From Paraburkholderia aromaticivorans (GTDB lineage: Bacteria; Pseudomonadota; Gammaproteobacteria; Burkholderiales; Burkholderiaceae), in the NCBI RefSeq assembly GCF_002278075.1, contig NZ_CP022993.1, positions 1-64,000 of the forward strand: DNA of 64,000 nucleotides, in the 5' to 3' direction. The notes below the pieces were generated by a model that made no database searches, had not been told where the DNA came from, and saw only the letters and a list, made by a program, of their open reading frames with translations. The number at the start of each line of letters is the position of its first letter. Position 1 is the stretch's first letter. This document shows positions 43,148 through 52,066 of this stretch, in pieces. The position numbers were made by a program, and so were the translations under genes.

Positions 43148-44365
43148 ATGAATCAACGCCTATTGGCATTGCCGCTTCTCGCGCTTGGCTTTCTCATGAG
43201 CGCTTCTTCCACAGTATTCGCCGCCGAAGTTTCGCCACTGAAAATCGGTGCGGTATTTCCGCTGACCGGTTCCTACGCGTCATATGGAAAAGGCTGTTCG
43301 GCCGGTCTGAAAATCGCCCTTGACGAAGTTAATGCAGCGGGAGGAGTGCTCGACAATAAGGTCACTCTGTTGAGCGAAGACGATCAAAGCGATCCGACAG
43401 CGGGCCTCAACGCTGCGAAGAAGCTAATCGACGTGAACAAGGTCGACGCTATCCTGGGTACTTTCGCAAGCAGTGTGACGCTGCCCATTCTGTCGTACAC
43501 GACACAGATCGGCATTCCCGTCCTGACCTTGTCCGGAGCCCCGGAAATCAGTCAGATCGGCAGACGGACCCACCTGGTCTATCGCTTTGTGGCCACTGAG
43601 GGCGTATTCGGCGAAAGCTACGCGATCTATGCACACCAGTCGGGCGCGAAAACGGCGTACGTACTGGCGACCAATAACGCGGCGCAACTCGATTCTGCCC
43701 GCCATTTTACGAGCCGCTTCACCTCGCTCGGCGGCAAGGTGCTAGGCCAGACGGTCTTCGAACCGGGCATGTCGAGCTATCGCTCGGAGTTGACGAAAAC
43801 CCTTGTTGGCAAGCCCGATATCGTCCTGATCGCGGGATATACCGACGATGCGGTGACCCTGACGAAGACGCTCTACCAACTTTCACCTACAACCCGCGTC
43901 ATAGGCCCGCTGTATGAGCTCAGCGATACCTATCTCCGGACGGTCGGTCCCGCAGTTGCCGAAGGCAAGCTCGCGACCGACGCAACCTCCGCCGAGGGAT
44001 CGCCCGCTTATGCGCGTGTACTGCCCTTGTACAGGCAGATCACCGGGGACGATCCAACCTCCAATCCGTACGCGATTATCGACTATGACATGGTGATCAC
44101 TCTCGCGCTGGCCGCACAGGCGGCGGGCAGCACTGACCCCAATGTGTTCACGCCGTTCATTGCCACCGTCGCGAACGGACCAGGCAAGACCGTGACCTCG
44201 TATGCGGAGGGTCTCGCCGCGCTCAAGGCAGGGCAGAAGATCAAATATGAAGGCGCGAGCAGTACGATCGAATTCAATGAAAGCGGCGACCTGAAGCACA
44301 TGATGTTCAAAACCTTCCTGCTTACGGGCGGCAAGGTCGTGGTCAAGGGCACGGTGTCGCCTTGA
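43148..44365 (+). CDS. ABC transporter periplasmic substrate-binding protein, Liv type
   Basis: The 405-residue protein starts at ATG 43148 after AAGGA, with a signal peptide (MNQRLLALPLLALGFLMSAS, cleavage near FAA). The mature part is a type I periplasmic-binding domain of the branched-chain amino acid family: LKIGAVFPLTGSYASYGKGC, AAKKLIDVNKVDAILGTFAS and GKPDIVLIAGYTDDAVTL. It captures the operon's substrate in the periplasm and delivers it to the two permeases that follow. It is probably not an amino acid transporter as such. Confidence 0.88.
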   Translation: MNQRLLALPLLALGFLMSASSTVFAAEVSPLKIGAVFPLTGSYASYGKGCSAGLKIALDEVNAAGGVLDNKVTLLSEDDQSDPTAGLNAAKKLIDVNKVDAILGTFASSVTLPILSYTTQIGIPVLTLSGAPEISQIGRRTHLVYRFVATEGVFGESYAIYAHQSGAKTAYVLATNNAAQLDSARHFTSRFTSLGGKVLGQTVFEPGMSSYRSELTKTLVGKPDIVLIAGYTDDAVTLTKTLYQLSPTTRVIGPLYELSDTYLRTVGPAVAEGKLATDATSAEGSPAYARVLPLYRQITGDDPTSNPYAIIDYDMVITLALAAQAAGSTDPNVFTPFIATVANGPGKTVTSYAEGLAALKAGQKIKYEGASSTIEFNESGDLKHMMFKTFLLTGGKVVVKGTVSP

Positions 44366-45240
44366 GCCCGATGATGATCGCATTCGCTCAAGCATTGGCC
44401 AACGGCATCTCGGACGGGGCACTTCTGGCGATGGTGGCGCTCGGCATAACGCTCGTCTTTGGCGTAGCGCGCTTTCCGAACGTCGCGCATGGCGAGTTCC
44501 TGACGCTTGGTGCCTATGGCGCCTACTGGTGCTCATCGCTGCTGGGCTGGCCGCTTCTGGCGGCGGTCGGCGGAGGTATTGTCCTGGCAATCGCAGCGGG
44601 CCTCGCGTCTTATGCACTGGTCTTCAGAACAGTCAGCCAGCGTCCGGTGACGGCGCTCCTCGCGTCGATCGGTTTATCGATCCTGTTGCGGGGGGCCATA
44701 ACCTTCATCGCCGGCAGCCAGCAAGTTTCCTACGACATCCCACTGTGGGGAGCGTGGGATCTTGCAGGGTTGACCTTGCTGCCGCTTGACGTGCTGGTCA
44801 CGATTGCGAGTTTCGTAGTAATCCTTATGGTGCATCTGGTACTCGCGAAAACGCCAATCGGAACGCGGATGCGCGCGGTCGCCGACAACGTCGAACTGGC
44901 GCGTACAAGCGGTATTGATCCGCAACGCATCAACCTGGCAACGTGGTCGATCGCGTTAGCGGTAGCGGCGCTCGCGGGCATGTTCGTCGCCGCGCGAACC
45001 GCGATTTCACCCGATCTGGGCTGGAATCTGCTGCTCCCGGCATTCGCCGCTGCAGTCCTCGGCGGCCTCGGCAGCCCCTATGGCGCGATTCTGGCAGGGC
45101 TTATCATCGGCCTCGCGCAAAACATTGCCACGCTGTGGATCAGCGAGACATACAAGGTATCGTTCTCTTTCCTAATCCTTATAGCTGTACTGCTGATCCG
45201 GCCCAGTGGCATCACCGGTCGGAAGGAGATGGCGCGATGA
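44362..45240 (+). CDS. ABC transporter permease, LivH type
   Basis: The 292-residue inner-membrane protein has about eight hydrophobic helices. Family signatures are LALGITLVFGVARFPNVAHG-like (MVALGITLVFGVARFPNVAHG region, residues 23-45), RTVSQRPVTALLASIGLSI and the EAA-like loop VLGGLGSPYGAILAGLIIG. It forms half of the membrane channel with the LivM-type protein. TTG 44362 overlaps the previous stop; ATG 44371 or 44374 are alternative starts. It overlaps the next gene by 4 bases (ATGA). Confidence 0.9.
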   Translation: MSPMMIAFAQALANGISDGALLAMVALGITLVFGVARFPNVAHGEFLTLGAYGAYWCSSLLGWPLLAAVGGGIVLAIAAGLASYALVFRTVSQRPVTALLASIGLSILLRGAITFIAGSQQVSYDIPLWGAWDLAGLTLLPLDVLVTIASFVVILMVHLVLAKTPIGTRMRAVADNVELARTSGIDPQRINLATWSIALAVAALAGMFVAARTAISPDLGWNLLLPAFAAAVLGGLGSPYGAILAGLIIGLAQNIATLWISETYKVSFSFLILIAVLLIRPSGITGRKEMAR

Positions 45241-46127
45241 CCTACCTGATCGCCATGGGCACGCAGACAGGACTCTTCGCGTTACTTGCATTGAGCCTGA
45301 ACCTGCAATGGGGTTACACCGGCTTGCAGAACTTCGGCCTCGTCGGCTTCTACGCGGCTGGCGCCTACTGCTACGCGCTGACCACCACCCTCCTCGGCTG
45401 GCCGACTGCGGCGGGGATCCTGGCCGCGATGGCTGTTGGAACGCTGCTGGCTTATCCCCTGGGACTGGCCAGCATCCGCCTGCGGATCGGCTTCTATCTT
45501 GCTATCGTGACACTCGGCTTCAGTGAAACGATCCGTGCCGTACTGGTCAACGAGGACTGGCTGACCCAGGGAACGCGCGGCATCGCCGTCAAACTTCTCT
45601 TTCCCGGATGGGGTGCCGCAGGCAATCAGACGGCGATGTTCGGCCTGATTCTGGTTGCGGTCATCGCAGTTTATCTGTTGTTCGAAAGGGTCGGCCAAAC
45701 GCCATTCGGACGTACGATCGAAGCGATCCGCGATAACGAGGACGCAGCGCGCAGCCTCGGCAAGCCCGTCACGGGTTTCAAAATTCAGGTATTCATGCTC
45801 GGTTCCGCGGTGACAGCCGGTGCGGGGGCGCTCAATGCAATCTATGTCGGCTATCTCGTGCCTGACCAGTTTCTGTCAATCATCACCTTCTATGTCTGGA
45901 TGGCCATGATCGTCGGTGGCAGCGGTTCCAATCGCGGTGTTGTTCTCGGTTGCCTCGTATTGGTCTTGCTTCTCGAAGGCTCGCGCTTCCTGAAAGAAGT
46001 CCTGCCCGCTGCGCTGCTGTTCTCCGATCAGCGCATGGCCGCGTTACGCCTGATGATAATCGGTCTCGGTTTGACCGTTATTCCGATCAATTGGCCGCGC
46101 GGCCTGCTCGGCCGCAAGGAGCTTTGA
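45237..46127 (+). CDS. ABC transporter permease, LivM type
   Basis: The 296-residue permease starts at ATG 45237, behind GGAAGGAG and overlapping the LivH-type stop. Typical features are LALSLNLQWGYTGLQNFGLV near residue 20, the G-rich membrane helices, and the EAA-like IEAIRDNEDAARSLGKPV loop near residue 160, which contacts the ATPases. It pairs with the LivH-type permease. Its stop overlaps the next start by one base, so all transporter subunits are translated together. Confidence 0.9.
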   Translation: MTYLIAMGTQTGLFALLALSLNLQWGYTGLQNFGLVGFYAAGAYCYALTTTLLGWPTAAGILAAMAVGTLLAYPLGLASIRLRIGFYLAIVTLGFSETIRAVLVNEDWLTQGTRGIAVKLLFPGWGAAGNQTAMFGLILVAVIAVYLLFERVGQTPFGRTIEAIRDNEDAARSLGKPVTGFKIQVFMLGSAVTAGAGALNAIYVGYLVPDQFLSIITFYVWMAMIVGGSGSNRGVVLGCLVLVLLLEGSRFLKEVLPAALLFSDQRMAALRLMIIGLGLTVIPINWPRGLLGRKEL

Positions 46128-46888
46128 TGTCTGCACTCAATGCCATGCGTATCGACAAGCGCATCGGCGGCCTGAAGGTGCTCGACGACGCGTGGATCGA
46201 CGTGCCCGAAAACCACATCATCGGCCTGATCGGGCCGAATGGCGCCGGGAAGTCCACATTTCTGACCGTGCTGAGCAAGTTTGCAGAGCCGGATGCTGGG
46301 CGGATTCTCACACGCGGCCTCGACGTCACGCGACGCAGTCCTGAGTCGCTAGCCCAAACCGGGGTCGTGCGAACCTTCCAGGTGCCGCACGAGTTCGGCG
46401 AACTCGGTGTCATCGACAATATGGTCGTTGCAGCCAAAGGGCAAATTGGGGAATCGCTGTGGAAGGCCCTGCTACGCCCGCGCGCGGTAGCGGCCCAGGA
46501 TCGCGACATTCTGGAGAAGGCCCGCGAACTGCTCGCGTTCCTGGGCCTCGAATCCGTATCGGCCCACGCAGCGAAGAATCTGTCCGGCGGCCAGAAAAAA
46601 CTGCTCGAATTGGGCCGCGCTCTGATGACCGACCCCTATCTGCTGCTGCTTGACGAACCATTCGCCGGGGTTGCGCCGGGGCTCGTCGATGTCCTCATCG
46701 AGAAGATCCAATCGCTGCAGAAGCGCGGCTTCGCTTTTCTCATCGTCGAACACAACATGGATGCGGTCAATGCGCTTTGCAGCAACGTCTTCGTGATGGT
46801 GCAAGGCAGCATCCTGACGGACGGCTCGCCACGCAAGGTCAGCAACGATCCGCGCGTATTCGAAGCCTATCTTGGGGGCAAGGCATGA
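46127..46888 (+). CDS. ABC transporter ATPase, LivG type
   Basis: The 253-residue nucleotide-binding protein has Walker A GPNGAGKST near residue 38, the signature LSGGQKKLLELGRALM near 150 (SGGQKK variant of the LSGGQ motif), Walker B LLLLDEPFAGVAPGL near 175, and the switch His in IVEHNMDAV. It powers import through the LivH/LivM-type channel together with the LivF-type ATPase. It overlaps both neighbours by one to four bases. Confidence 0.93.
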   Translation: MSALNAMRIDKRIGGLKVLDDAWIDVPENHIIGLIGPNGAGKSTFLTVLSKFAEPDAGRILTRGLDVTRRSPESLAQTGVVRTFQVPHEFGELGVIDNMVVAAKGQIGESLWKALLRPRAVAAQDRDILEKARELLAFLGLESVSAHAAKNLSGGQKKLLELGRALMTDPYLLLLDEPFAGVAPGLVDVLIEKIQSLQKRGFAFLIVEHNMDAVNALCSNVFVMVQGSILTDGSPRKVSNDPRVFEAYLGGKA

Positions 46889-47643
46889 ACGACAGACTGC
46901 TGGAGATCGACCGACTGTACGCCGGCTATCGCGATGTACCTATCATTCGTAACCTCTCTCTCCACGTCGGAGAAGGCGAGGTGGTTGGTGTGATCGGCCC
47001 TAATGGTGCAGGCAAATCGTCGATGCTCAAGGCGGCGATGGGACTGCTGAAGATCTTCGCCGGCGAGATCCGCTGGCGCGACCAATCGATTACGCATCTG
47101 GCGGCAGAGCGGCATATGGCAGCGGGAATCGGCTATGTTCCCCAGGTTGCGAATGTCTTCGCATCGTTGACCGTACGCGAAAACCTGTCGCTGAGCGTCA
47201 GTCACCGCGGCAAGGTACAGGCCAGCATCGAGAGGATGCTGGCCTTGTTCCCGGAACTGGTGCCAAAGCTGGCGCTCGCCGCCGGCAGCCTGTCGGGCGG
47301 CGAGCGCCAGATGCTTGCCATTGCGCGATGTCTGATCGTCGCGCCGAGCCTGCTGCTGCTTGACGAACCAACAGCTGCCCTGTCGCCGCTGCTGGTAAAC
47401 GGCGTTTTCAGGCGAATCAAGGAAATTGGCGGCCACGGTACCGCAATTTTGCTGGTCGAGCAAAACGCTCTGCAGGCCTTGGCGATCTGCGATCGAGCCT
47501 ACGTGCTGTCGAACGGCTCCAATGCGATTACCGGAAGCGGTGCCGAACTGGTCGCGAATCCTCGCATCAAGGAACTCTATCTTGGCGGGCATGCCGCTCC
47601 CTCCGGGCCGGCCAAAGCATCCTCCGCCATACTCAACGGATGA
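46885..47643 (+). CDS. ABC transporter ATPase, LivF type
   Basis: The 252-residue ATPase has Walker A GPNGAGKSS near residue 38, signature LSGGERQMLAIARCL near 140, Walker B LLLLDEPTAALSPLL near 160, and switch His replaced in the LVEQNALQAL context usual for LivF. It completes the five-component importer. A 161-base gap follows before the RidA gene, the only sizeable gap inside the operon. Confidence 0.93.
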   Translation: MNDRLLEIDRLYAGYRDVPIIRNLSLHVGEGEVVGVIGPNGAGKSSMLKAAMGLLKIFAGEIRWRDQSITHLAAERHMAAGIGYVPQVANVFASLTVRENLSLSVSHRGKVQASIERMLALFPELVPKLALAAGSLSGGERQMLAIARCLIVAPSLLLLDEPTAALSPLLVNGVFRRIKEIGGHGTAILLVEQNALQALAICDRAYVLSNGSNAITGSGAELVANPRIKELYLGGHAAPSGPAKASSAILNG

Positions 47644-47718
47644 AATGAAAACACGATCGCGTATTCTGAAGAAACCACTCACTCATAAGTGCTCAGGAGA
47701 AACGGATTTCACTTTCCC

Positions 47719-47762
47719 CTGGACGCGTCAGCGGCATACCTGAATGCGTCTCAGGCGTTTTG
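47719..47762 (+). promoter_or_regulatory. Structured leader before the RidA gene
   Basis: In the 161-base gap, GACGC (47722-47726) pairs with GCGTC (47746-47750), and alternatively CCTGA (47739-47743) pairs with TCAGG (47751-47755), followed by CGTTTT. The two are mutually exclusive, so this could be an attenuator or a weak terminator. No known riboswitch consensus is recognised. Confidence 0.3.
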
Positions 47763-47804
47763 AAATTGGTTTTCTCTGCACACTTACCTATAGGAATGCC
47801 AATC

Positions 47805-48227
47805 ATGAAACTGCTAAATAATCTTCCGAAAATAGACCAGGCGGTTCGGCAATTTTCATTAAAGAACGCCATCTATTACGAAATGGGCGATCTCCTCATT
47901 TTCAGCGGATTCGCCGGACTTGATCTTGAAACCGGGAAGCTATCTGAAGGCAACTTCGAAACTCACGCCAACGACGCGATCGACTGCTACCAATACATTC
48001 TGGAAAGCGCTGGCCTGTCGCTCGACCATGTGATCAGCGTGCGCTGTTATCTGAAGGAGCCAGTCACTTACTACCCAATGTGGAACGAGGTCTTCAAGGC
48101 GCGCTTCACAGCGCCTTACCCCTGTCGCACGACGGTAGGCGCAAACCTGGTTGTCGGCGAAATCGAACTCGAGTTCATTGCCGCAAAGACCACTCGGGCA
48201 AGTGCCGAATTGATCACCTCAAAATGA
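47805..48227 (+). CDS. RidA/YjgF/YER057c family enamine/imine deaminase
   Basis: The 140-residue protein of the Rid superfamily starts at ATG 47805 (MKLLNNLPKIDQAV). It shows DLLIFSGFAGLDLETGKLS, HANDAIDCYQYILESAGLSL and VISVRCYLKEPVTYYPMWNEVF. The conserved Arg that binds the carboxylate appears in PYPCRTTVGANLVVGEIELE (Arg near residue 109). Rid proteins hydrolyse reactive enamines/imines, which suggests that the monooxygenase reaction yields such an intermediate, as with RutC in the Rut pathway. Its stop overlaps the next start (ATGA). Confidence 0.87.
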   Translation: MKLLNNLPKIDQAVRQFSLKNAIYYEMGDLLIFSGFAGLDLETGKLSEGNFETHANDAIDCYQYILESAGLSLDHVISVRCYLKEPVTYYPMWNEVFKARFTAPYPCRTTVGANLVVGEIELEFIAAKTTRASAELITSK

Positions 48228-49282
48228 ACGACGGAGCGATCCTGATGCCCATTGTCGTGCGGCGCCTTGCGATCGCCTCACCGCAGTGGAACGGTGTGAC
48301 GATAGACAGCGGAGCCGAGGTGCAGCATCTCGCCAATCGAAGAACCTCGGACTACTTTCATCTGGGCGTGATCTACATCATCTGGGCCACGAGTTATCTC
48401 GCGATGAAATTCGGGTTGAGTGGCGAACATCCATTCCGCCCATTCCAGTTGCAAGGTGCCCGCCTGCTGCTAGGAGGCGCCGCTCTCAGCGTGCTGGCGT
48501 ACCGTCAAGGCCGGCTCCGCGGATTCGGCTGGTGGGAGTTAAGTACCTGCGTGATCTCGACGGGACTCTTCTGGATCTGTCGCAATGGGCTCGCGTTGCT
48601 CGCAGTCCGCGAGCGGCCCTCAGGATTCGTCGCTATGGCAATGGGGACAATTCCACTGTGGAGTGCCGCGTTGCAAGTGATCATGCTAAGGCAGCGCCCT
48701 GACCGTCCTGTGGTCCTGCTGCTGGGCTTCGTCGGCCTGATTCTGATCCTCTGGCCAGTGCTCGCACCGTCCTTCGGACACGCCTCCCATCTGCCCCATG
48801 GCTCTCCGATCGCACTTTGGACGCTTATCGTCGCACCGATTGCATGGGTGCTAGCCAGCGCCATGCAGGCGCCGCTGCAGCAACGGATGGACGGCATGAT
48901 GACGGCCGCCGTGCAACTGCTTCTCGGCGGGGCTTATGGCACTGGCCGTGGCCGCCATCGATCCGCATCCCTGGCCTCCTCGCCCGATTGGCCGGCAGTG
49001 CTCGCCCTTCTTTATCTTGCGCTGATCGCCTCGGCGCTGAACTTCGCGTCGTACATCAAGGCGACGACGCTGTTCCCGGTCAACGTCGTCGCCGCATTCG
49101 CCTACGTCAATCCGATTCTAGGTGTGATTCTCGGCTGGCTTGTGTTGCACGAGCGGCCCGCCGGCATATCCATGTTCGGCATGCTGGTCGTTACAGCCAG
49201 CGTCGTACTTACCCTGCAGCGGCGGTCACTGCCACAGAAACGGCACGCCCCGAATCCCTCTAAAAAGAGTCAGCATTCATGA
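48224..49282 (+). CDS. EamA/DMT-family transporter
   Basis: The 352-residue membrane protein has ten hydrophobic helices in two EamA repeats: VIYIIWATSYLAMKFGLSGE near residue 45 and LLYLALIASALNFASYIKAT near 260, with NVVAAFAYVNPILGVILGWL and HERPAG at the end. The first 40 residues before helix 1 are longer than usual. DMT proteins export or import small metabolites; in this operon it may export a product or take up the substrate. It is coupled to ridA and to the flavin reductase by ATGA-type overlaps. Confidence 0.85.
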   Translation: MNDGAILMPIVVRRLAIASPQWNGVTIDSGAEVQHLANRRTSDYFHLGVIYIIWATSYLAMKFGLSGEHPFRPFQLQGARLLLGGAALSVLAYRQGRLRGFGWWELSTCVISTGLFWICRNGLALLAVRERPSGFVAMAMGTIPLWSAALQVIMLRQRPDRPVVLLLGFVGLILILWPVLAPSFGHASHLPHGSPIALWTLIVAPIAWVLASAMQAPLQQRMDGMMTAAVQLLLGGAYGTGRGRHRSASLASSPDWPAVLALLYLALIASALNFASYIKATTLFPVNVVAAFAYVNPILGVILGWLVLHERPAGISMFGMLVVTASVVLTLQRRSLPQKRHAPNPSKKSQHS

Positions 49283-49821
49283 GCCACTTCACCTCTCCTC
49301 TCACCGACACCGCAACAACGGACGCCGTACAGCGCTTCAGGCTGGGTATGCGTCGCCACGCGTCCGGCGTTTCGCTTATTACGACACAGCTTGGCAACGT
49401 CAAGGCAGGTCTGATTGCCACCTCCGTCAGCTCCGTCTGCATGGATCCGCCAACCTTGTTAGTCTGTGTCAACCGGTCAAGTTCGGCGCATGACCCGTTG
49501 AATCAGGTCGGGAAATTCTGCGTCAATCTGCTCGATGCACATGCGTCCGATATCGCCAGCCAATTTTCGAACCCGGAGCGGCGTCAAGAACGGTTCCACG
49601 CCAGTGAATGGTTCACTTTGCAAAGCAGCGCGCCCGTATTGCATTCCGCGATCGCCGCCTTCGACTGCAGCGTCGTTGAACGTCTTGCATACCATTCCCA
49701 TACGATTTTTATCGGCCGCGTGCATCGCGTCCACCTGGGCACTGAAGAGTTTGCGCCATTGATCTATATGGACGGCCGGTATTGGCATCTTTCAGATCTG
49801 GCCGGTGGCATGCATCGATGA
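49279..49821 (+). CDS. Flavin reductase (NtaB/HpaC type)
   Basis: The 180-residue short-chain flavin reductase has FRLGMRRHASGVSLITTQLG near the N-terminus, IATSVSSVCMDPPTLLVCVN with the flavin-binding TS(V)SS region, and VGKFCVNLLDAHASDIASQF. The C-terminal IGRVHRVHLGTEEFAPLIYM segment ends with GRYWHL. It reduces FMN with NAD(P)H and passes FMNH2 to the monooxygenase encoded first in the operon. It is the last gene; a hairpin with TTTT follows at 49826-49856. Confidence 0.9.
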   Translation: MSHFTSPLTDTATTDAVQRFRLGMRRHASGVSLITTQLGNVKAGLIATSVSSVCMDPPTLLVCVNRSSSAHDPLNQVGKFCVNLLDAHASDIASQFSNPERRQERFHASEWFTLQSSAPVLHSAIAAFDCSVVERLAYHSHTIFIGRVHRVHLGTEEFAPLIYMDGRYWHLSDLAGGMHR

Positions 49822-49825
49822 TCCG

Positions 49826-49856
49826 CGCTATCGACTGCTATCTCGCATAGCGTTTT
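49826..49856 (+). terminator. Candidate terminator of the monooxygenase operon
   Basis: CGCTAT (49826-49831) and ATAGCG (49847-49852) form a 6-bp stem followed by TTTT, 5 bases after the flavin reductase stop. The loop is long (15 bases), so strength is uncertain. Confidence 0.4.
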
Positions 49857-49897
49857 CGAAACACCCACGCGGGACCTCGCCGGTGACAACTTTATTG

Positions 49898-49929
49898 GTG
49901 CGACGTGAAAGTCGCGTAGATCGTTGTTT
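49898..49929 (-). repeat. Right 32-bp inverted repeat of the catabolic module
   Basis: It reads GTGCGACGTGAAAGTC at the inner side and CGTTGTTT at the outer side. It is the inverted partner of 41468-41499, with 30 of 32 matching bases. It lies 77 bases after the last gene and 22 bases before IS903 copy C. Confidence 0.8.
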
Positions 49930-49951
49930 TACCGTATGCGTCGCGCGAGGG

Positions 49952-51068
49952 GGCTTTGTTCGGATGGGTATGAGTTCCCATGCTGCGGACGCAACTATGG
50001 ATTTTTGACGGAAACGGGCCTCCCAAATGAATTCCACAGGTTAATGATGTTGGCGATGATCACGCCTTCGCTCTCCTGCGACGCGATCTTCTGCGTCAGG
50101 AGGGTGGCCCCAATGCATCGCTTGATGCGTGAGATCTGCGCCTCGACCAGCGCGCGTACGCCGTAGCCATATTTCTTGTGGAACGCATAGATACCATTCT
50201 CATCGATGTATTTGACGATCTGGTCATGCCAGCGGGTCTGATCGTTGCCATGCACGACGGCGTGAGCCGGCGGTGGAATGACGGGCGTCACGCCCGCGTT
50301 TGAGAGCGCTTCGGTGCGCTCGATGCTGTAGTACGCGCCGTCCGCAATCACCCTGTCGAATGGCAGATCCGCGCGCAGGAGCGCGTCCATTCCTTCGCTG
50401 TCCGATACTTCTGTGGTGGTAATGCTGATCGCGTGAATGTTCATCGCCTCGTCGATCGACAGATGCATCTTGCGCCACGGCGTTTGCGTCGCCTTCCTGC
50501 CGTACTTCTGTTCGTACCACTCACTCGCACGCCCGAAGCTCAGCCCCGTGCTGTCGACGATCATGCTCACTGCTTCGCCGCGCGCGAGCCGTCTGGCCAG
50601 TTGCTCGCAGCGCTGCGTGACACTCACCTTGAGCGCGGCGAACCGGTCGCACAGCTGGCCGGAACTGGGCACCGGAATGTCCAGCCCCCGGGTCGCCCAG
50701 TAATCCTCCATGTAGCCGGTGATCTGCCGCATGCCCCAGCCGAACAGCCGGTAGAACGTATAGACCAGCTCGATGTACGCGCTGGTGTAGGTCGGCTCGC
50801 GCCCCGACACGCCCGGTGTACGGACTTTCGCGTTAATGAACTGCGCCTTCAGATCGCCATCGGGAACATACAGGCTGATCATGCCGCGCTTTCTCAGACT
50901 CTGGTTGTACGCACGAGCGTTCGTCACCCGGTACCCGGGCTTCTTGCGCTTGCGCGCTTCACCCTGTTTCAGCCTGGCTTTGTATGGCATGATCTCGACT
51001 GGCTTTATGATGTTGCGCTTTTACACAAACTGCGGCCACTTTGCAATACCCCCCATCCGAACAAAGCC
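49952..51068 (-). mobile_element. IS903-type insertion sequence, copy C, 1117 bp
   Basis: It has the same ends and length as copies A and B, in the orientation of copy A. The flanks (gcgcgaggg on the left, cttcttcgc on the right) are not a duplication, so this copy marks a deletion or recombination junction between the catabolic module and the truncated gene on its right. Confidence 0.9.
49995..50990 (-). CDS. IS903-type transposase, copy C
   Basis: The 331-residue DDE transposase is identical to the copies at 3099-4094 and 10601-11596, with intact [17 protein letters not shown] and [10 protein letters not shown] catalytic segments. Three identical copies in 48 kb provide homology for inversion and deletion, and one inversion is already recorded between copies A and B. 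Confidence 0.92.
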   Translation of the reverse strand: MPYKARLKQGEARKRKKPGYRVTNARAYNQSLRKRGMISLYVPDGDLKAQFINAKVRTPGVSGREPTYTSAYIELVYTFYRLFGWGMRQITGYMEDYWATRGLDIPVPSSGQLCDRFAALKVSVTQRCEQLARRLARGEAVSMIVDSTGLSFGRASEWYEQKYGRKATQTPWRKMHLSIDEAMNIHAISITTTEVSDSEGMDALLRADLPFDRVIADGAYYSIERTEALSNAGVTPVIPPPAHAVVHGNDQTRWHDQIVKYIDENGIYAFHKKYGYGVRALVEAQISRIKRCIGATLLTQKIASQESEGVIIANIINLWNSFGRPVSVKNP

Positions 51069-51999
51069 CTTCTTCGCGCCTTCGTGGCGCACGGTCATCA
51101 GCATATTGTCCAGCCTGACGCAATTGCACGACGCCGTACACGTCGATACCTTTTTGTCAGCGATTTCCGCCAAAGGGCTTTATCACGACAGCGAGAATGA
51201 AGCGTTGACACGTGCGTTCGGGCTTCTTGCGCCAGCGCGCACGGCTGAACTCATGGAGCAGATTATCTCTGCGAACGCGCAGATGATGCCGGGCGCCTGC
51301 GCCGGCCTGCTGGCCCGGACCAGTGAAGGTACTCCGCCCGCCTGTCCCCCGGCGCTCCTTCACCCGGTTGCCACGTCGCTGGTCGAAACGCTTCTGGGAC
51401 AACGCTCGAGCGCTTCCCGCCCTGATTGCCTGCGACGGCCAGACCCAATCAAACCCACCCTGATTGTCGGCCTGCTGACAGCTCTTGACCGGATTGACTC
51501 GCCATTACTCGCCGACCGTGTTGTCGAACACGTGTTGGGAAACCCGGCCTCTTTCGGCATGGACGCCATCATCGTTCCTGCCGTCCTGGGTTTGACTGAA
51601 TGGGCGCCGACGTTGAGTGTCGCGTCGGTCCAGCGCCTGCGTGCCGCATGCCTGGCCCATCTGCACGGTCGTATCGCCGAGCCCCTGGAACCACCAGCCG
51701 ATTTCGCGCGTGTGAATACCGTCAGTTGCCGCTGCGTCCATTGCGCTGAGCTCGGCCGGTTTCTGGTCGATCCCGGGCGCAAGGAATGGGCGTTAAAGGC
51801 GGCCCAGCACTCCCGCAGTCACGTCGAGAGTGCCATCAGGCAGACCGGTTGCGATCTGGACTGTGCGACGCGCAGGGTCGGTAGTCCTCACAGCCTGATA
51901 TGCACAAAAAATCAGGCGAGCTATGAACGGCGTGTGCGACAACGCAAGGACGATCTGCGAAACGCGGAGCGGCTTGATGTCCTTTCGGAACACGGATGA
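51069..51999 (+). pseudogene. C-terminal remnant of a large protein, possibly 2OG-Fe(II) oxygenase-associated
   Basis: The frame is open from the IS903 border to the stop at 51999 (about 310 codons), so the 5' part was removed by the insertion. The C-terminal 110 residues have a distinct pattern: NTVSCRCVHCAELGRFLVDP with three Cys, then ESAIRQTGCDLDCATRRVGS, PHSLICTKNQASYERRVRQR and a final charged helix. I recall this C-terminal block from bacterial proteins annotated as 2OG-Fe(II) oxygenases, but the catalytic part is not present, so the identity is tentative. Confidence 0.4.
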
Positions 52000-52066
52000 C
52001 AAGTCGGCGATGTATTGGCCCAGGCGGGTGACGAGGCCATGAGAACTGGCATTTGAGGGAAGTGCG

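Noticed and set aside
47690..47765. Glycine- or guanidine-type riboswitch before ridA
   Set aside because: CTCAGG and AGTGCTC resemble riboswitch pieces, but the conserved cores and paired elements are not present.
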